DNA of 64,000 nt, taken from contig NZ_FOAN01000002.1 in assembly GCF_900109525.1 (NCBI RefSeq), forward strand, positions 186,001 through 250,000, read 5' to 3'. A model generated the notes under the pieces. It was not told the DNA's origin. It did no database searches and saw only the letters and a program-made list of their open reading frames with translations. Source of the DNA: Allobosea lupini (lineage in GTDB: Bacteria > Pseudomonadota > Alphaproteobacteria > Rhizobiales > Beijerinckiaceae). This document shows positions 9,990 through 18,327 of the stretch, piece by piece; position 1 is the first letter of the stretch, and the number at the start of each line of letters is the position of its first letter. The translations under genes and the position numbers were made by a program.

Positions 9990-10342
9990 TGGCGTCAACC
10001 GTCGGCGACCGGATCAGCCACATCAAGGATGCAATCGCAAATATCCGTGCCATGCGCCAGACGAACGGCGATGAGCAGATCAAGCGCGACCCCATCCTAC
10101 GTGCGGCCCTTGAACGCTTCTTCGAGATCATCAGTGAAGCGAGCCGCCATGTTCCGGCTGAATGGCGCGCCGCCCACCCGCATATCCCCTGGAGGCAGAT
10201 CGCAGGCATCGGCAATATCTTGCGTCACGCTTATGATGGCATTGACGTGGATACCCTGCTCAACGCCACCACCACCGATCTCGATGTGCTGGAACAGGCT
10301 TTGGATGCGTTCCTTGCAGCGGGCGGCACCTCATCGGAATAG
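9989..10342 (+). CDS. HEPN-domain toxin (HepT / DUF86 family)
   Basis: 117-residue all-helical DUF86 protein that starts with GTG and overlaps the antitoxin gene by one base. HepT toxins are ribonucleases with an Rx4HxY active site. Here the His and Tyr are present in GIGNILRHAYDGI (His-Ala-Tyr), but the position five before the His is Gly rather than Arg; an Arg instead sits immediately before the His. This may be a subfamily variant or loss of activity. The segment WRQIAGIGN before it is typical for DUF86. Convergent with the pot operon. Confidence 0.85.
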   Translation: MASTVGDRISHIKDAIANIRAMRQTNGDEQIKRDPILRAALERFFEIISEASRHVPAEWRAAHPHIPWRQIAGIGNILRHAYDGIDVDTLLNATTTDLDVLEQALDAFLAAGGTSSE

Positions 10343-10345
10343 CGC

Positions 10346-11134
10346 TCACCGCCCGGCCAGTGCGTCCCGCTTCATCAGCAGGGAGGCGCCGATCACCGCG
10401 ACCGCCACCGCCGCGATCATGATCGTGCAGGCGGCGTTGATCTCGGGCGTCACTCCGAGGCGGATCGCCGAATAGAGCCGCATCGGCAGCGTCGTCGCGC
10501 CCGGCCCGGTAGTGAAGCTCGCAATGACGAGATCGTCGAGCGAGAGCGTGAAGGCCAGCATCCAGGCAGCGGCGACTGCCGGCCAGATCAGCGGCAGCGT
10601 CACGGTCCGGAACGTTTCCGTCGGCGTGGCGCCGAGATCACGCGCAGCTTCTTCCAGAGAGCGGTCGAAGCCGGCAAGCCGCGCCTGCACGACGATACAG
10701 GCGAAGCCCAGGCTGAAGGTCGCGTGAGCGATGACGACGGTCCAGTAACCGCGCTCGACATCGCCGGCGACGAAGAGCAACAGCAGCGACAGGCCGGTGA
10801 TCACTTCGGGCATGACCAATGGCGCCATCACCATGCCGGAGAAGAGCATGCGCCCCGCGAAGACCCGGTAGCGCGCCAGCGCCAGCGCCGCCAGCGTCCC
10901 GAGGACTGTCGCCAGAGTCGCCGAGACCAGCGCGACGCGGATCGTCAGCCAGGCCGCGTCGAGCAAGGGTTCGTTGCGCAGTAGCGCGCCATACCAATGC
11001 GTCGAGAAGCCGCCCCAGACCGTCACCAGCCGCGAGGCGTTGAAGGAATAGGCGATCAGCGCGACGATTGGCAGATAGAGAAAGGCGAAGCCGGCGACGA
11101 GCGCGGCGAGATGGAGGGCTCCAAAGCGCCTCAT
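10346..11134 (-). CDS. potI: Putrescine ABC transporter permease PotI
   Basis: 262-residue inner-membrane permease, second of two in a polyamine importer. About six membrane segments are seen (for example ALVAGFAFLYLPIVALIAYSF in part, and the last helix AVAVIGASLLMK). The EAA loop EEAARDLGATPTETFRTVTLP contacts the ATPase. It starts at ATG 11134, overlapping the potH stop by 4 bases; the same frame stays open far upstream but that part is only the shadow of potH. Last gene of the potFGHI operon and convergent with the HEPN gene 3 bases away. Confidence 0.92.
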   Translation of the reverse strand: MRRFGALHLAALVAGFAFLYLPIVALIAYSFNASRLVTVWGGFSTHWYGALLRNEPLLDAAWLTIRVALVSATLATVLGTLAALALARYRVFAGRMLFSGMVMAPLVMPEVITGLSLLLLFVAGDVERGYWTVVIAHATFSLGFACIVVQARLAGFDRSLEEAARDLGATPTETFRTVTLPLIWPAVAAAWMLAFTLSLDDLVIASFTTGPGATTLPMRLYSAIRLGVTPEINAACTIMIAAVAVAVIGASLLMKRDALAGR

Positions 11135-12033
11135 CGGGTCGCTCCGCGCGCCCGCTGCAGCAGCATCAGCGGCAGGACGAGGACGACGAGCAGTACGATC
11201 GCCACCGCCGAAGCCAGCGGCCAGTCGCGGTTGGAGAAGAACTCGTTCCAGAGCACCTTGCCGACCATCAGTGTGTCGGAGCCCCCGAGCAGATCGGGGA
11301 TGACGAACTCGCCGATCGCCGGGATGAAGACCAAAGCCGAGCCGGCGAGGATGCCGGGGATCGAGAGCGGCAGGGTCACGGTCAGGAAAGTGGTCAGCGG
11401 CTTCGCGCCGAGATCGGAGGCCGCTTCCAGCAAGGTGCCGTCGAGCTTCTGCAACGCCCCGAACAGCGGCAGCACCATGAAGGGCAGGTAGGAATAGACC
11501 ATGCCGATCAGCACCGCGGCGTCGGTGTTGAGCAGGCGCACCGGCTCGGAGGTCAGCCCGATGCCCATCAGCGCCATGTCGAGCAGGCCATCCGGCCTGA
11601 GGATGCCAATCCACGCGTAGACGCGGATCAGGAACGAGGTCCAGAACGGCAGGATGACGAGGACGAGCAACATGCCCTGCCAGCGCTTGGGAGCAAGCGC
11701 CATCGCATAGGCGAGCGGATAGCCGATCGCGAGCGCGATCAGCGTCGTCAGCGCCGCGATGCGCAGCGAGGAGAGATAGCTCTGCCAGTACAGCGGGTCG
11801 TCGCCGAGCAGGCGGAAGTTCTCGAGATCGAGCGCGCCAAGGAACTCGCCGAGCTGGCCGATGCCGGGGAAATGCGGCGCATAGGGCGGCTGGTCGGTCG
11901 CGGCGTCCGACAGCGCGATCCGGAGCACGATGACGAAAGGCGCCAGGAAGAAGGCGATGAGCCAGAGATAGGGAATGGCCGCGACCAGCAGGCCGCGCCC
12001 CGTTCCGCTGGCTCGGGGGACCGGCGTGCTCAC
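11131..12033 (-). CDS. potH: Putrescine ABC transporter permease PotH
   Basis: 300-residue permease with six membrane segments. The first is PYLWLIAFFLAPFVIVLRIA, and the characteristic long periplasmic loop after it includes NFRLLGDDPLYWQSYL. The EAA loop is EAASDLGAKPLTTFLTVTLP. It overlaps the upstream potG by 4 bases and the downstream potI by 4 bases, so the three are translated as one unit. It pairs with PotI to form the translocation channel. Confidence 0.93.
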   Translation of the reverse strand: MSTPVPRASGTGRGLLVAAIPYLWLIAFFLAPFVIVLRIALSDAATDQPPYAPHFPGIGQLGEFLGALDLENFRLLGDDPLYWQSYLSSLRIAALTTLIALAIGYPLAYAMALAPKRWQGMLLVLVILPFWTSFLIRVYAWIGILRPDGLLDMALMGIGLTSEPVRLLNTDAAVLIGMVYSYLPFMVLPLFGALQKLDGTLLEAASDLGAKPLTTFLTVTLPLSIPGILAGSALVFIPAIGEFVIPDLLGGSDTLMVGKVLWNEFFSNRDWPLASAVAIVLLVVLVLPLMLLQRARGATR

Positions 12034-13205
12034 GACACCAGCACCATGCCGGCCTCGACGTCCCAGGAGAGCCAGACCTTGTCTTCCCAGGCGAAGGGCC
12101 GCTCGATCCGCCGCGTGCGGTTGGTGAGCGAGACCTTGAAGAGCTTGCCCTCGTCGCCACCGACCATGACCTGGACCATGGTCATGTCGCCGAGATAGCC
12201 GATATCCCAGATCTCGCCGGCGACCTTGTTGACGCCCTGCGCAGGCTCGTCGTGGCTGAGCGCGATCTTCTCGGGGCGCAGGCCGACGGTGAGCGCATCG
12301 CCAGGCCGGCAGCTCGGCGCATCCTCGTCGAGCTCGATCACCCCGGCAGGACCGCTCTCCAGCGTGACGAGATCGCCCGCGACCGAGGTCACTCTGCCCT
12401 CAATCAGATTGATGTCGCCGACGAACTCGGCGACGAAGCGGCTGGAAGGCGCCTCGTAGATCAGGTCGGGCGGCGCGATCTGCAGCAACCGGCCATGGTC
12501 CATCACCGCCATGCGGTCGGCCATGGTCATGGCCTCGTCCTGGTCGTGGGTGACGACCATGAAGGTCAGGCCGAGATCGGCCTGCAGGTCCATCAGCTCG
12601 TATTGCGTCTCTTCGCGCAGCTTCTTGTCGAGCGCGCCGAGCGGCTCGTCGAGCAGCAGCAGCTTGGGCTGCTTGACCAGGGCACGGGCGAGCGCGACGC
12701 GCTGGCGCTGGCCGCCGGAGAGCTGGTCCGGCCGGCGCTTCTCCATGCCCTTCAGGCGAACGCGCCCGAGCATGGCCTCGACCCGCGCAGCGATCTCGGC
12801 CTTGGGCAGGCCTTCACGCTTCAGCCCATAGGCGATGTTGTCACCGACGCTGAGATGCGGGAACAGCGCATAGGACTGGAACATCATGTTGACCGGCCGT
12901 TGGTGCGGCGGCACGGCGGTGATGTCGACGCCGTCGAGGAGAAGCTCGCCCTCGTCGGGCTGCTCGAAGCCGGCGAGCATGCGCATCAGCGTGGTCTTGC
13001 CGCAGCCAGACGGCCCCAGCAGCGCGAAGAACTCGCGCTGGTGGATCGCAAGCGAGAGCCGGTCGACCGCGGTCACCGTGCCGAAGCGCTTGGTGACGTT
13101 CCTGAACTCGACCAGCGGTTTCGCCGCCGGGTCGTTCCAGGGCTGGAAGTCGCGCCGGACGCTGCCCGGCGAGGCGCGCCTTCCCCCGGCCTCCGGCCTG
13201 TTCAC
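12030..13205 (-). CDS. potG: Putrescine ABC transporter ATP-binding protein PotG
   Basis: 391-residue ATPase. Walker A is GPSGCGKTT, the Q-loop is NMMFQSYALFPH, the signature is [15 protein letters not shown], Walker B is LLLLDEPLGALD and the H-loop is VVTHDQDEAM. A C-terminal TOBE/OB regulatory domain follows (from about residue 270). The GTG at 13205 is the chosen start: it overlaps the potF stop (GTGA), and the frame upstream of it lies within potF. A roughly 30-residue N-terminal extension precedes the first strand VEFRNVTKRFG, as in E. coli PotG. Confidence 0.93.
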   Translation of the reverse strand: MNRPEAGGRRASPGSVRRDFQPWNDPAAKPLVEFRNVTKRFGTVTAVDRLSLAIHQREFFALLGPSGCGKTTLMRMLAGFEQPDEGELLLDGVDITAVPPHQRPVNMMFQSYALFPHLSVGDNIAYGLKREGLPKAEIAARVEAMLGRVRLKGMEKRRPDQLSGGQRQRVALARALVKQPKLLLLDEPLGALDKKLREETQYELMDLQADLGLTFMVVTHDQDEAMTMADRMAVMDHGRLLQIAPPDLIYEAPSSRFVAEFVGDINLIEGRVTSVAGDLVTLESGPAGVIELDEDAPSCRPGDALTVGLRPEKIALSHDEPAQGVNKVAGEIWDIGYLGDMTMVQVMVGGDEGKLFKVSLTNRTRRIERPFAWEDKVWLSWDVEAGMVLVS

Positions 13206-14314
13206 CTGCCGCTCTTGACGCGGGTCCACAGCCGGTTGACCACCCGCTGCGTCTTCTGGTCGTAGGGCGTGATCGTGTAGAGGCGGCTCATCACCGCGTC
13301 GGTCGGATAGATGCCAGGATTGTCGCGAACCTCGGCCGAGAGCAGCGGCTTGGCCGCGAGATTGCCGTTGGCGTACTGGATGAAGTCCGAGTTCTTCGCC
13401 GCCATCTCCGGCCGGTTGACGAAGTCGATGAACTGCAGCGCCGCATCCTGGTTGCCGGCATCCTTCGGGATCACGAAAGAATCGAACCACATCAGCGCGC
13501 CTTCCTTCGGGATGACATAGCTGATCTCGACCTTGTTCTTGGCCTCGACCGCACGCTTCTTCGCCTGCAGCACGTCACCGGAATAGCCCACCGCCAGGCA
13601 GATATCGCCGTTGGCGAGCGCGTTGATGTACTCCGACGAATGGAACTTCTGGATGTGCGGGCGGATCTTGCGCAGCAACTCGCCGGCTTTTTCGAGATCG
13701 GCCTCCTTCTTCGAATCGGGGTCGAGCCCGAGATAGCGCAGCGCCGCCGGGAACATCTCCTCGACCGCGTCGAGCACATGCACCCCGCAATTGGAGAGCT
13801 TCTTCAGCTTCTCCGGATCGAAGACGATGCTCCAGCTGTCGATGACGGCGTCGTTGCCGAGCCGTTCCTTCACCTTGGCGACGTTGTAGCCGATCCCGGT
13901 GGTGCCCCACATGTAGTTTACGGCGAACTTGTTGCCGGGATCGTATTTGGCCAGACGCTGCTTGATCTCCGGCCAGGCGTGCTTGAGGTTCGGCACCTTG
14001 GCGGTGTCGATCGGCGTATAGAGTCCGATCGGAATATGGCGTGGCAGGAAGGAAGCGGTGACGACGACGAGGTCGTAGCCGGTCTTGCCGGCAAGCAGCT
14101 TGGTCTCGACCGTCTCCATCTGGTCGAAGGTGTCGTAGACGACGGTGATGCCGGTCTCTTTCTTGAAGGCGTCGAGCACCTCCGGATTGACGTAGTCCGA
14201 CCAGTTGAAGATGCGCAGTTCCTTGTCCTGCGCCCTAGCCGGGCTGGCCGCCAGAACGAGCCCGAAAGCCACCGCAGCGGCCACTCTATGCATAACCGAC
14301 GTCAACGTGCGCAA
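13202..14314 (-). CDS. potF: Putrescine-binding periplasmic protein PotF
   Basis: 370-residue polyamine-binding protein. A signal peptide (AAAVAFGLVLAASPARA) is followed by the family pattern IFNWSDYVNPEVLDAF, WGTTGIGYNV, HSSEYINALANGDICLAVG and VRDNPGIYP, which closely match PotF. The start is unusual: a perfect AAAGGAGG (14321-14328) sits 6 bases before a TTG at 14314, which I take as the start. Other candidates are an ATG at 14293 without a ribosome site and a GTG at 14344. First gene of potFGHI; it imports putrescine or a related polyamine. Confidence 0.93.
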   Translation of the reverse strand: MRTLTSVMHRVAAAVAFGLVLAASPARAQDKELRIFNWSDYVNPEVLDAFKKETGITVVYDTFDQMETVETKLLAGKTGYDLVVVTASFLPRHIPIGLYTPIDTAKVPNLKHAWPEIKQRLAKYDPGNKFAVNYMWGTTGIGYNVAKVKERLGNDAVIDSWSIVFDPEKLKKLSNCGVHVLDAVEEMFPAALRYLGLDPDSKKEADLEKAGELLRKIRPHIQKFHSSEYINALANGDICLAVGYSGDVLQAKKRAVEAKNKVEISYVIPKEGALMWFDSFVIPKDAGNQDAALQFIDFVNRPEMAAKNSDFIQYANGNLAAKPLLSAEVRDNPGIYPTDAVMSRLYTITPYDQKTQRVVNRLWTRVKSGR

Positions 14315-14445
14315 TCTGCCCCTCCTTTGATTTCGCGGCTGCACGCTAGCAGCTTGCGACGAAGCCTCAACCTCGATTTCGTGATCGGTGACGCGCCGTC
14401 GCGCCTTGTTGCGGCCCCGCCTCGCCCCCTATTTTCAGCAGAAGA

Positions 14446-15177
14446 ATGATCCGGCGCTTTTTCCTCTTTTTCGCGGTCTTCTTCCTCCTGCCGCTCGGCA
14501 CGCATGCCGCCTGGTGGCAATGGCAGTCGCGCGCGCCCGACTGGGCCCGCGCCGACTGGTCGAGTGCAGCGCTCCTGCCCGCCCCCGCCATCGCGCCCGA
14601 AGCGACTGTCCACATCTTCGCCGCCCGCGTCGGACGCTGGCGCGGCGTCTTCGCCCATCACTCCTGGGTCGTGGTCAAGGAGAAGAACGCCCCTGCCTAT
14701 ACCCGCTTCGACGTCGTGGGCTGGGGCAACCCGGTGCGCGTCAATGTCCGCGTCGCCGATGGACGCTGGTACGGCAATGTCCCGGAGCTGGTCGGCGAGA
14801 TCAAAGGGCAGGCAGCCGAGGCGCTGATCCCGCGCATCCGCGACGCCGTGAAGAGCTATAGCTACAGCGAGTATGGTTCCTATGCCGCCTGGCCTGGGCC
14901 GAACTCGAACAGCTTCGTCCAGCACATCCTTTCCGAAGTGCCGGAGCTTGGCCGTGCCCTGCCGCCGACCGCGATCGGCAAGGACTGGCGCGAAGGCGGC
15001 CTCTATGCCGGCCTCACGCCGAGCAGGACCGGACTGCAGGCCTCGCTCTACGGGCTAGCGGGCGTCACCTTCGGCTGGGTCGAGGGCGTCGAGATCAACC
15101 TGCTTGGGCTGGTGGCGGGCTTCGACCTGCAGCGGCCAGCGCTCAAGCTGCCGGGCTGGGGCCGGGTGGGGTTATAG
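14446..15177 (+). CDS. DUF3750 domain-containing protein
   Basis: 243 residues. An N-terminal signal or anchor helix (FFLFFAVFFLLPLG) is followed by a DUF3750-type domain: VHIFAARVGRWRGVFAHHSWVV in part, then a segment ending PGPNSNSFVQHIL, which resembles a Cys/His/Asn-type papain-like or transglutaminase-like layout with HHSW and NSF conserved. The function of this family is not known. It is probably periplasmic. Divergent from potF, convergent with the lytic transglycosylase. Family call is from memory of the conserved HHSW and PGPNSN segments. Confidence 0.75.
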   Translation: MIRRFFLFFAVFFLLPLGTHAAWWQWQSRAPDWARADWSSAALLPAPAIAPEATVHIFAARVGRWRGVFAHHSWVVVKEKNAPAYTRFDVVGWGNPVRVNVRVADGRWYGNVPELVGEIKGQAAEALIPRIRDAVKSYSYSEYGSYAAWPGPNSNSFVQHILSEVPELGRALPPTAIGKDWREGGLYAGLTPSRTGLQASLYGLAGVTFGWVEGVEINLLGLVAGFDLQRPALKLPGWGRVGL

Positions 15178-15213
15178 TGTCCCTCGCACAGCGGCTTCGC
15201 GATTCAAACGCGA

Positions 15214-15323
15214 GTCGTCCCGGGCGACCGAAGGGAGACCCGGGACCCATTCCGGAACCTTTCCGATCGAGCTTCAGGAATGGATCCCGGATCGGCGCCG
15301 CTGCGCGGCTTGTCCGGGATGAC
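15214..15323. repeat. Imperfect palindromic intergenic repeat
   Basis: This 110-base element fills most of the 172-base gap between DUF3750 and the lytic transglycosylase. It opens with GTCGTCCCGGG and closes with CCGGGATGAC. Inner arms such as CATTCC and GGAATG are complementary. It is of the same general build (GTCAT-like ends, nested arms) as elements at 43529, 62205 and 63633, and resembles repeats I associate with Bosea and Bradyrhizobium genomes. No coding potential is claimed. Confidence 0.6.
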
Positions 15324-15349
15324 CAATACCGAAGGCCGCAGCAGATCGT

Positions 15350-16192
15350 TTAGTTCCGCAGCACCAGGCAGGCCCCGCCCGCCTGCCGCAACCGATTGCA
15401 GGCCAAAGTCGCTTCGCGCAGGCTCTGCGCCGGCAGCCTGACGCGATAGAAGCGGCCCCTGCCCCGGCCCGGCACGGCCGAGCCCAGGATCATGGTGGGC
15501 TTGCCTGACAGCAGCGAAGCGAAGCGCGCGGCGACACGCTGATAGGAGGCGATGGCGCGCGCCTTCGAGGTGTTGCCGGCGAGTTGCACACCGAACGGCC
15601 CATAGGCGCCCTCGACCAGCACGGCCGGCGCGGTGATGCGAATCGAGGCGACCGTGGCGAGGCAATCGGTCTCCTCGCGCGTCGCCGGCGGCGGCGTTTC
15701 GCCTGCGCCCAATCGCCATTCCTCGACAGGGCGGCCGGTGATGAAACGGACATAGGCCTGCGTCTCGTAAGGCAACATGCCACCACGCTCGACCCAGCGC
15801 GCGACACGGTTCGGCCCGCCGTTGTAGGCGGCAGCGGCGAGGCCGAGATTGCCGAACTGGTTCTTCAACGCCGCGAGGAAGGCGGCCGAATGGGGGATCG
15901 CGGCCTCGGGGTCGAACGGGTCGGCAAGGCCGCGCTCATTCGCCGTGCCCGGCATGAACTGGGCGATGCCCTGCGCCCCGGCCGGGCTGACGACGTTCGG
16001 CCGGAAACTGCTCTCGCGCCAGATCAGGCGCGTGAAGAAGGCGACCGGCAGGCCATGCGTCTTCGCGGCGCCTTCGATCAGGCGGCAGATGGTCTGGGCC
16101 ACACTCTCGGTCTGCGGCTCGGCCAAAGCCGGGCCGCCGAGCAGCGTGGCGGCGAGCGCCGCGACGAGGATGCGGCGCCGCCCTGCCCTCAC
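15350..16192 (-). CDS. Lytic murein transglycosylase (SLT domain)
   Basis: 280-residue secreted goose-lysozyme-like transglycosylase that cleaves peptidoglycan strands. A basic signal peptide (GRRRILVAALAATLLGGPALA) precedes the SLT domain. The catalytic Glu lies in LIWRESSFRPNVVSPAGAQG; the GIAQFMPGTA and AAYNGGPNRV motifs are canonical. The C-terminal part resembles a SPOR-like region with two Cys. I chose the GTG at 16192: the frame continues to a TTG at 16246, but those extra 18 residues are encoded by a palindromic repeat (16202-16252) and destroy the signal peptide. The exact start is uncertain. Confidence 0.88.
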   Translation of the reverse strand: MRAGRRRILVAALAATLLGGPALAEPQTESVAQTICRLIEGAAKTHGLPVAFFTRLIWRESSFRPNVVSPAGAQGIAQFMPGTANERGLADPFDPEAAIPHSAAFLAALKNQFGNLGLAAAAYNGGPNRVARWVERGGMLPYETQAYVRFITGRPVEEWRLGAGETPPPATREETDCLATVASIRITAPAVLVEGAYGPFGVQLAGNTSKARAIASYQRVAARFASLLSGKPTMILGSAVPGRGRGRFYRVRLPAQSLREATLACNRLRQAGGACLVLRN

Positions 16193-16201
16193 GCGGCGTC
16201 G

Positions 16202-16252
16202 AGAGCATTGCGCGAAAAAGTGGAAACCGGTTTTTCGCAAGAGCAATGCTCT
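16202..16252. repeat. REP-like palindrome
   Basis: Perfect outer arms AGAGCATTGC and GCAATGCTCT enclose a second perfect pair, GCGAAAAA and TTTTTCGC, around GTGGAAACCGG. The element sits directly upstream of the lytic transglycosylase start. Its architecture matches elements at 36808-36856 and 47368-47411 (GAGCAT-type ends, AAAAGTGG or GCGAA inner arms). It probably folds into a two-tier hairpin. Confidence 0.7.
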
Positions 16253-16265
16253 GAGCTTTGGAAAC

Positions 16266-16313
16266 GATCACGTTTTTCGCATTTTGACTATTCCGTCAAA
16301 ATGCGACGTGATC
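16266..16313. repeat. 48-bp inverted repeat overlapping a gene end
   Basis: Arms GATCACGT / ACGTGATC and CGCATTTTGAC / GTCAAAATGCG are perfect, with a TTTT bulge on one side and a TATTCC loop. The stop codon of the PLP gamma-lyase gene (16296-16298) lies in the right arm, so the last residues of that enzyme are repeat-encoded. It may act as the transcription end of that gene, though no uridine run follows. Confidence 0.7.
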
Positions 16314-17585
16314 GAGCGCCTGGGCGAGATCCGAGATCAGGTCCTCGATATTCTCGATGCCGACCGAGATGCGGATCAGCGCGTCGGTGAGGCCGATCTC
16401 CTCGCGCAGTTCGCGGGCGACGCCGGAATGGGTCATGGCGGCGGGATGCGAGACCAGCGTCTCGGTGCCCCCTAAGCTGACCGCGAGCTTCATGATCTGC
16501 AGGTTATCGAGCACGGCGAAGGCTTCCTTCTCGCCACCCTTGACGTCGAAGGCGAAGGTCGAGCCTGGCTGGGTGCATTGCCGGTCGAACACGGCCTTGC
16601 GCGGGTCGCCCTCAGCGAGATCGCCGAGATAATGGACCTTGGCGATCTTCGGATGCTTGCGCAGATAGTCGGCGACCTTGCGGCCATTCTCGTTGGCGCG
16701 ATGCATGCGGATGTCGAGCGTCTCGAGCGAGCGCATCAGCATCCAGCAGGAGTTCGGATCGAGCTGCGTGCCGAGCGAGCCGCGCCAGCTCTTCACCTGC
16801 CGCACCAGCGCCTTCGAGCCGCTGATCGAGCCGCCGACGAGATCGCTGTGGCCGCCGACATATTTGGTCAGCGAGAGCAAAGTGAGGTCGGCGCCGTGCT
16901 TCAGCGGCTTCTGGAAGATCGGCCCGAGCATGGTGTTGTCGACCACGACCGGCGGGCGATGGCCCTGGCTCTTTTCCAACTCGTCGGCGATGGCCTTGCA
17001 GGCCGAGAGGTCGACGAGGCCGTTGGTCGGGTTGGCCGGGGTCTCGACCAGGATCATCGCGACGCGGCCCTTGGCGGCGGCGTCCTGCGCGACCTTGCGC
17101 ATCTGGGCGACATCGACGCCGTCGGTGAAGCCGAAGGGCGTGACGCCGAAGGCGCCCATCTGGTTCTTCAGCAGCGTCTCGGTGCCGCCATAGAGCGGGC
17201 GGCTGTGGACGATGGTGTCGCCGGGGCGCAGGAAGGCGAAACAGGTCGTCGCGATCGCCGCCATGCCGCTGGCGAAGACGGCGCAGGCCTCGGCCTCGTC
17301 CCAGATCGCCAGGCGATCCTCGAGGATCTCCATGTTGGGATGGTTGAAGCGCGAATAGACCAGGCCCGACTTCTCGCCCGGCTTGAGCTGGCGGCGGCCG
17401 GCGGTCAGGTCGAAGAAGTCCTTGCCCTGCTGGGCGTTCTCGAAAACGAAGGTCGAGGTCAGGAAGACCGGCGGCTTGAGCGCGCCTTCCGACATGGCCG
17501 GCGAATAGCCATAGCCCATCATCAGGGTCTCGGGATGGAGCCGACGATTGGCGATCCGGTCCTTGTGGTAGTTGTCGTCGCTCAT
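16296..17585 (-). CDS. Cys/Met metabolism PLP enzyme, methionine gamma-lyase-like
   Basis: 429-residue fold-type I PLP enzyme of the cystathionine gamma-synthase / gamma-lyase family. The PLP-lysine motif is [15 protein letters not shown], the phosphate-binding region is [11 protein letters not shown], and the substrate-side [20 protein letters not shown] is typical. It is about 30 residues longer than most members. A strong Shine-Dalgarno (GGAGGT) lies 5 bases before the ATG. A divergent Lrp-type regulator starts 140 bases away; in pseudomonads the mdeA (methionine gamma-lyase) gene has the same arrangement with mdeR. I therefore favour sulfur amino acid degradation over synthesis, as an inference. 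Confidence 0.88.
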   Translation of the reverse strand: MSDDNYHKDRIANRRLHPETLMMGYGYSPAMSEGALKPPVFLTSTFVFENAQQGKDFFDLTAGRRQLKPGEKSGLVYSRFNHPNMEILEDRLAIWDEAEACAVFASGMAAIATTCFAFLRPGDTIVHSRPLYGGTETLLKNQMGAFGVTPFGFTDGVDVAQMRKVAQDAAAKGRVAMILVETPANPTNGLVDLSACKAIADELEKSQGHRPPVVVDNTMLGPIFQKPLKHGADLTLLSLTKYVGGHSDLVGGSISGSKALVRQVKSWRGSLGTQLDPNSCWMLMRSLETLDIRMHRANENGRKVADYLRKHPKIAKVHYLGDLAEGDPRKAVFDRQCTQPGSTFAFDVKGGEKEAFAVLDNLQIMKLAVSLGGTETLVSHPAAMTHSGVARELREEIGLTDALIRISVGIENIEDLISDLAQALDHVAF

Positions 17586-17666
17586 GACTTACCTCCTGCC
17601 CGGCCAGCTCGGCCCCGCGACGCGAGCCTAGGACGATCCTAAGGCCATTGCATGAACGATCATCCG

Positions 17667-17678
17667 TGCTCTAGAGCA
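17667..17678. promoter_or_regulatory. 12-bp perfect palindrome in the Lrp/gamma-lyase divergent region
   Basis: TGCTCTAGAGCA is its own reverse complement and lies in the 139-base gap between the divergent gamma-lyase and Lrp genes. It could be part of an Lrp-family operator, or the remnant of a REP-like element, since similar sequence begins some rhizobial repeats. The evidence does not decide. Confidence 0.3.
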
Positions 17679-17724
17679 AGATTTTGCAGCTTCCTGCTCG
17701 ATAGATCACCAGGAGGAGCAGAAC

Positions 17725-18183
17725 ATGCTCGATACGATCGACCGCCGCATGCTCCACCTCCTGCAGGAGGATGGCCGCATCACCAATCAGGACCTGTCGG
17801 AGAAGGTCGGCCTGTCGCCGACGCCCTGCCTGCGCCGCCTGAAGCGGCTGGAAGAGACCGGCGTCATCAAGGGCTATTCGGCGATCGTCGATCCCAAGGC
17901 CTATGGCCTGCCCTTCAGCGTCTTCGTCTCGGTCCGGCTCAGCCAGCAGAACACCGAGCAGATCGCCGAGTTCGAGAAGGCGGTCGAGAACTGGCCCGAG
18001 GTGGCGGAGTGCTATCTGATGACCGGCTCGCAGGATTACCTGCTGCGCGTGCTGACCGATGGCATCGAGGGCTATGAGCGCTTCCTCAAGCAGAAGATGA
18101 CACGGCTGAAATGCGTCCAGTCGGTCGAATCCAATTTCGCCCTGGCGACGATCAAGAAGCGGGTCGGCCTGCCGCCGCTCTAG
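17725..18183 (+). CDS. Lrp/AsnC family transcriptional regulator
   Basis: 152-residue regulator. The N-terminal winged helix-turn-helix is RMLHLLQEDGRITNQDLSEK, continuing to VGLSPTPCLRRLKRLEE; the C-terminal RAM domain contains EVAECYLMTGSQDYLLRV, the usual ligand-sensing turn. A strong ribosome site (AGGAGGAG) lies 6 bases before the ATG. It is divergent from the PLP gamma-lyase gene and is likely its local amino-acid-responsive regulator, by analogy with MdeR. Confidence 0.93.
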   Translation: MLDTIDRRMLHLLQEDGRITNQDLSEKVGLSPTPCLRRLKRLEETGVIKGYSAIVDPKAYGLPFSVFVSVRLSQQNTEQIAEFEKAVENWPEVAECYLMTGSQDYLLRVLTDGIEGYERFLKQKMTRLKCVQSVESNFALATIKKRVGLPPL

Positions 18184-18327
18184 CTGGGCACGCGCAAGGA
18201 ACGATCCACACCGCATGCCGGCGCGGCAGAACCGCCATGTGGTCATGGGCGATGGCTGGCGTCCGCTCCGCCCCTAAGCTCCCCCGGCAAGGCCCGTCGC
18301 CAAAGACGGGCCGCACGGAGGAACACC

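Noticed and set aside
10346..12160. A 604-residue open frame on the minus strand, apparently a fusion permease
   Set aside because: Only the part from 11134 downstream is permease sequence (PotI). The rest is the out-of-frame shadow of PotH.
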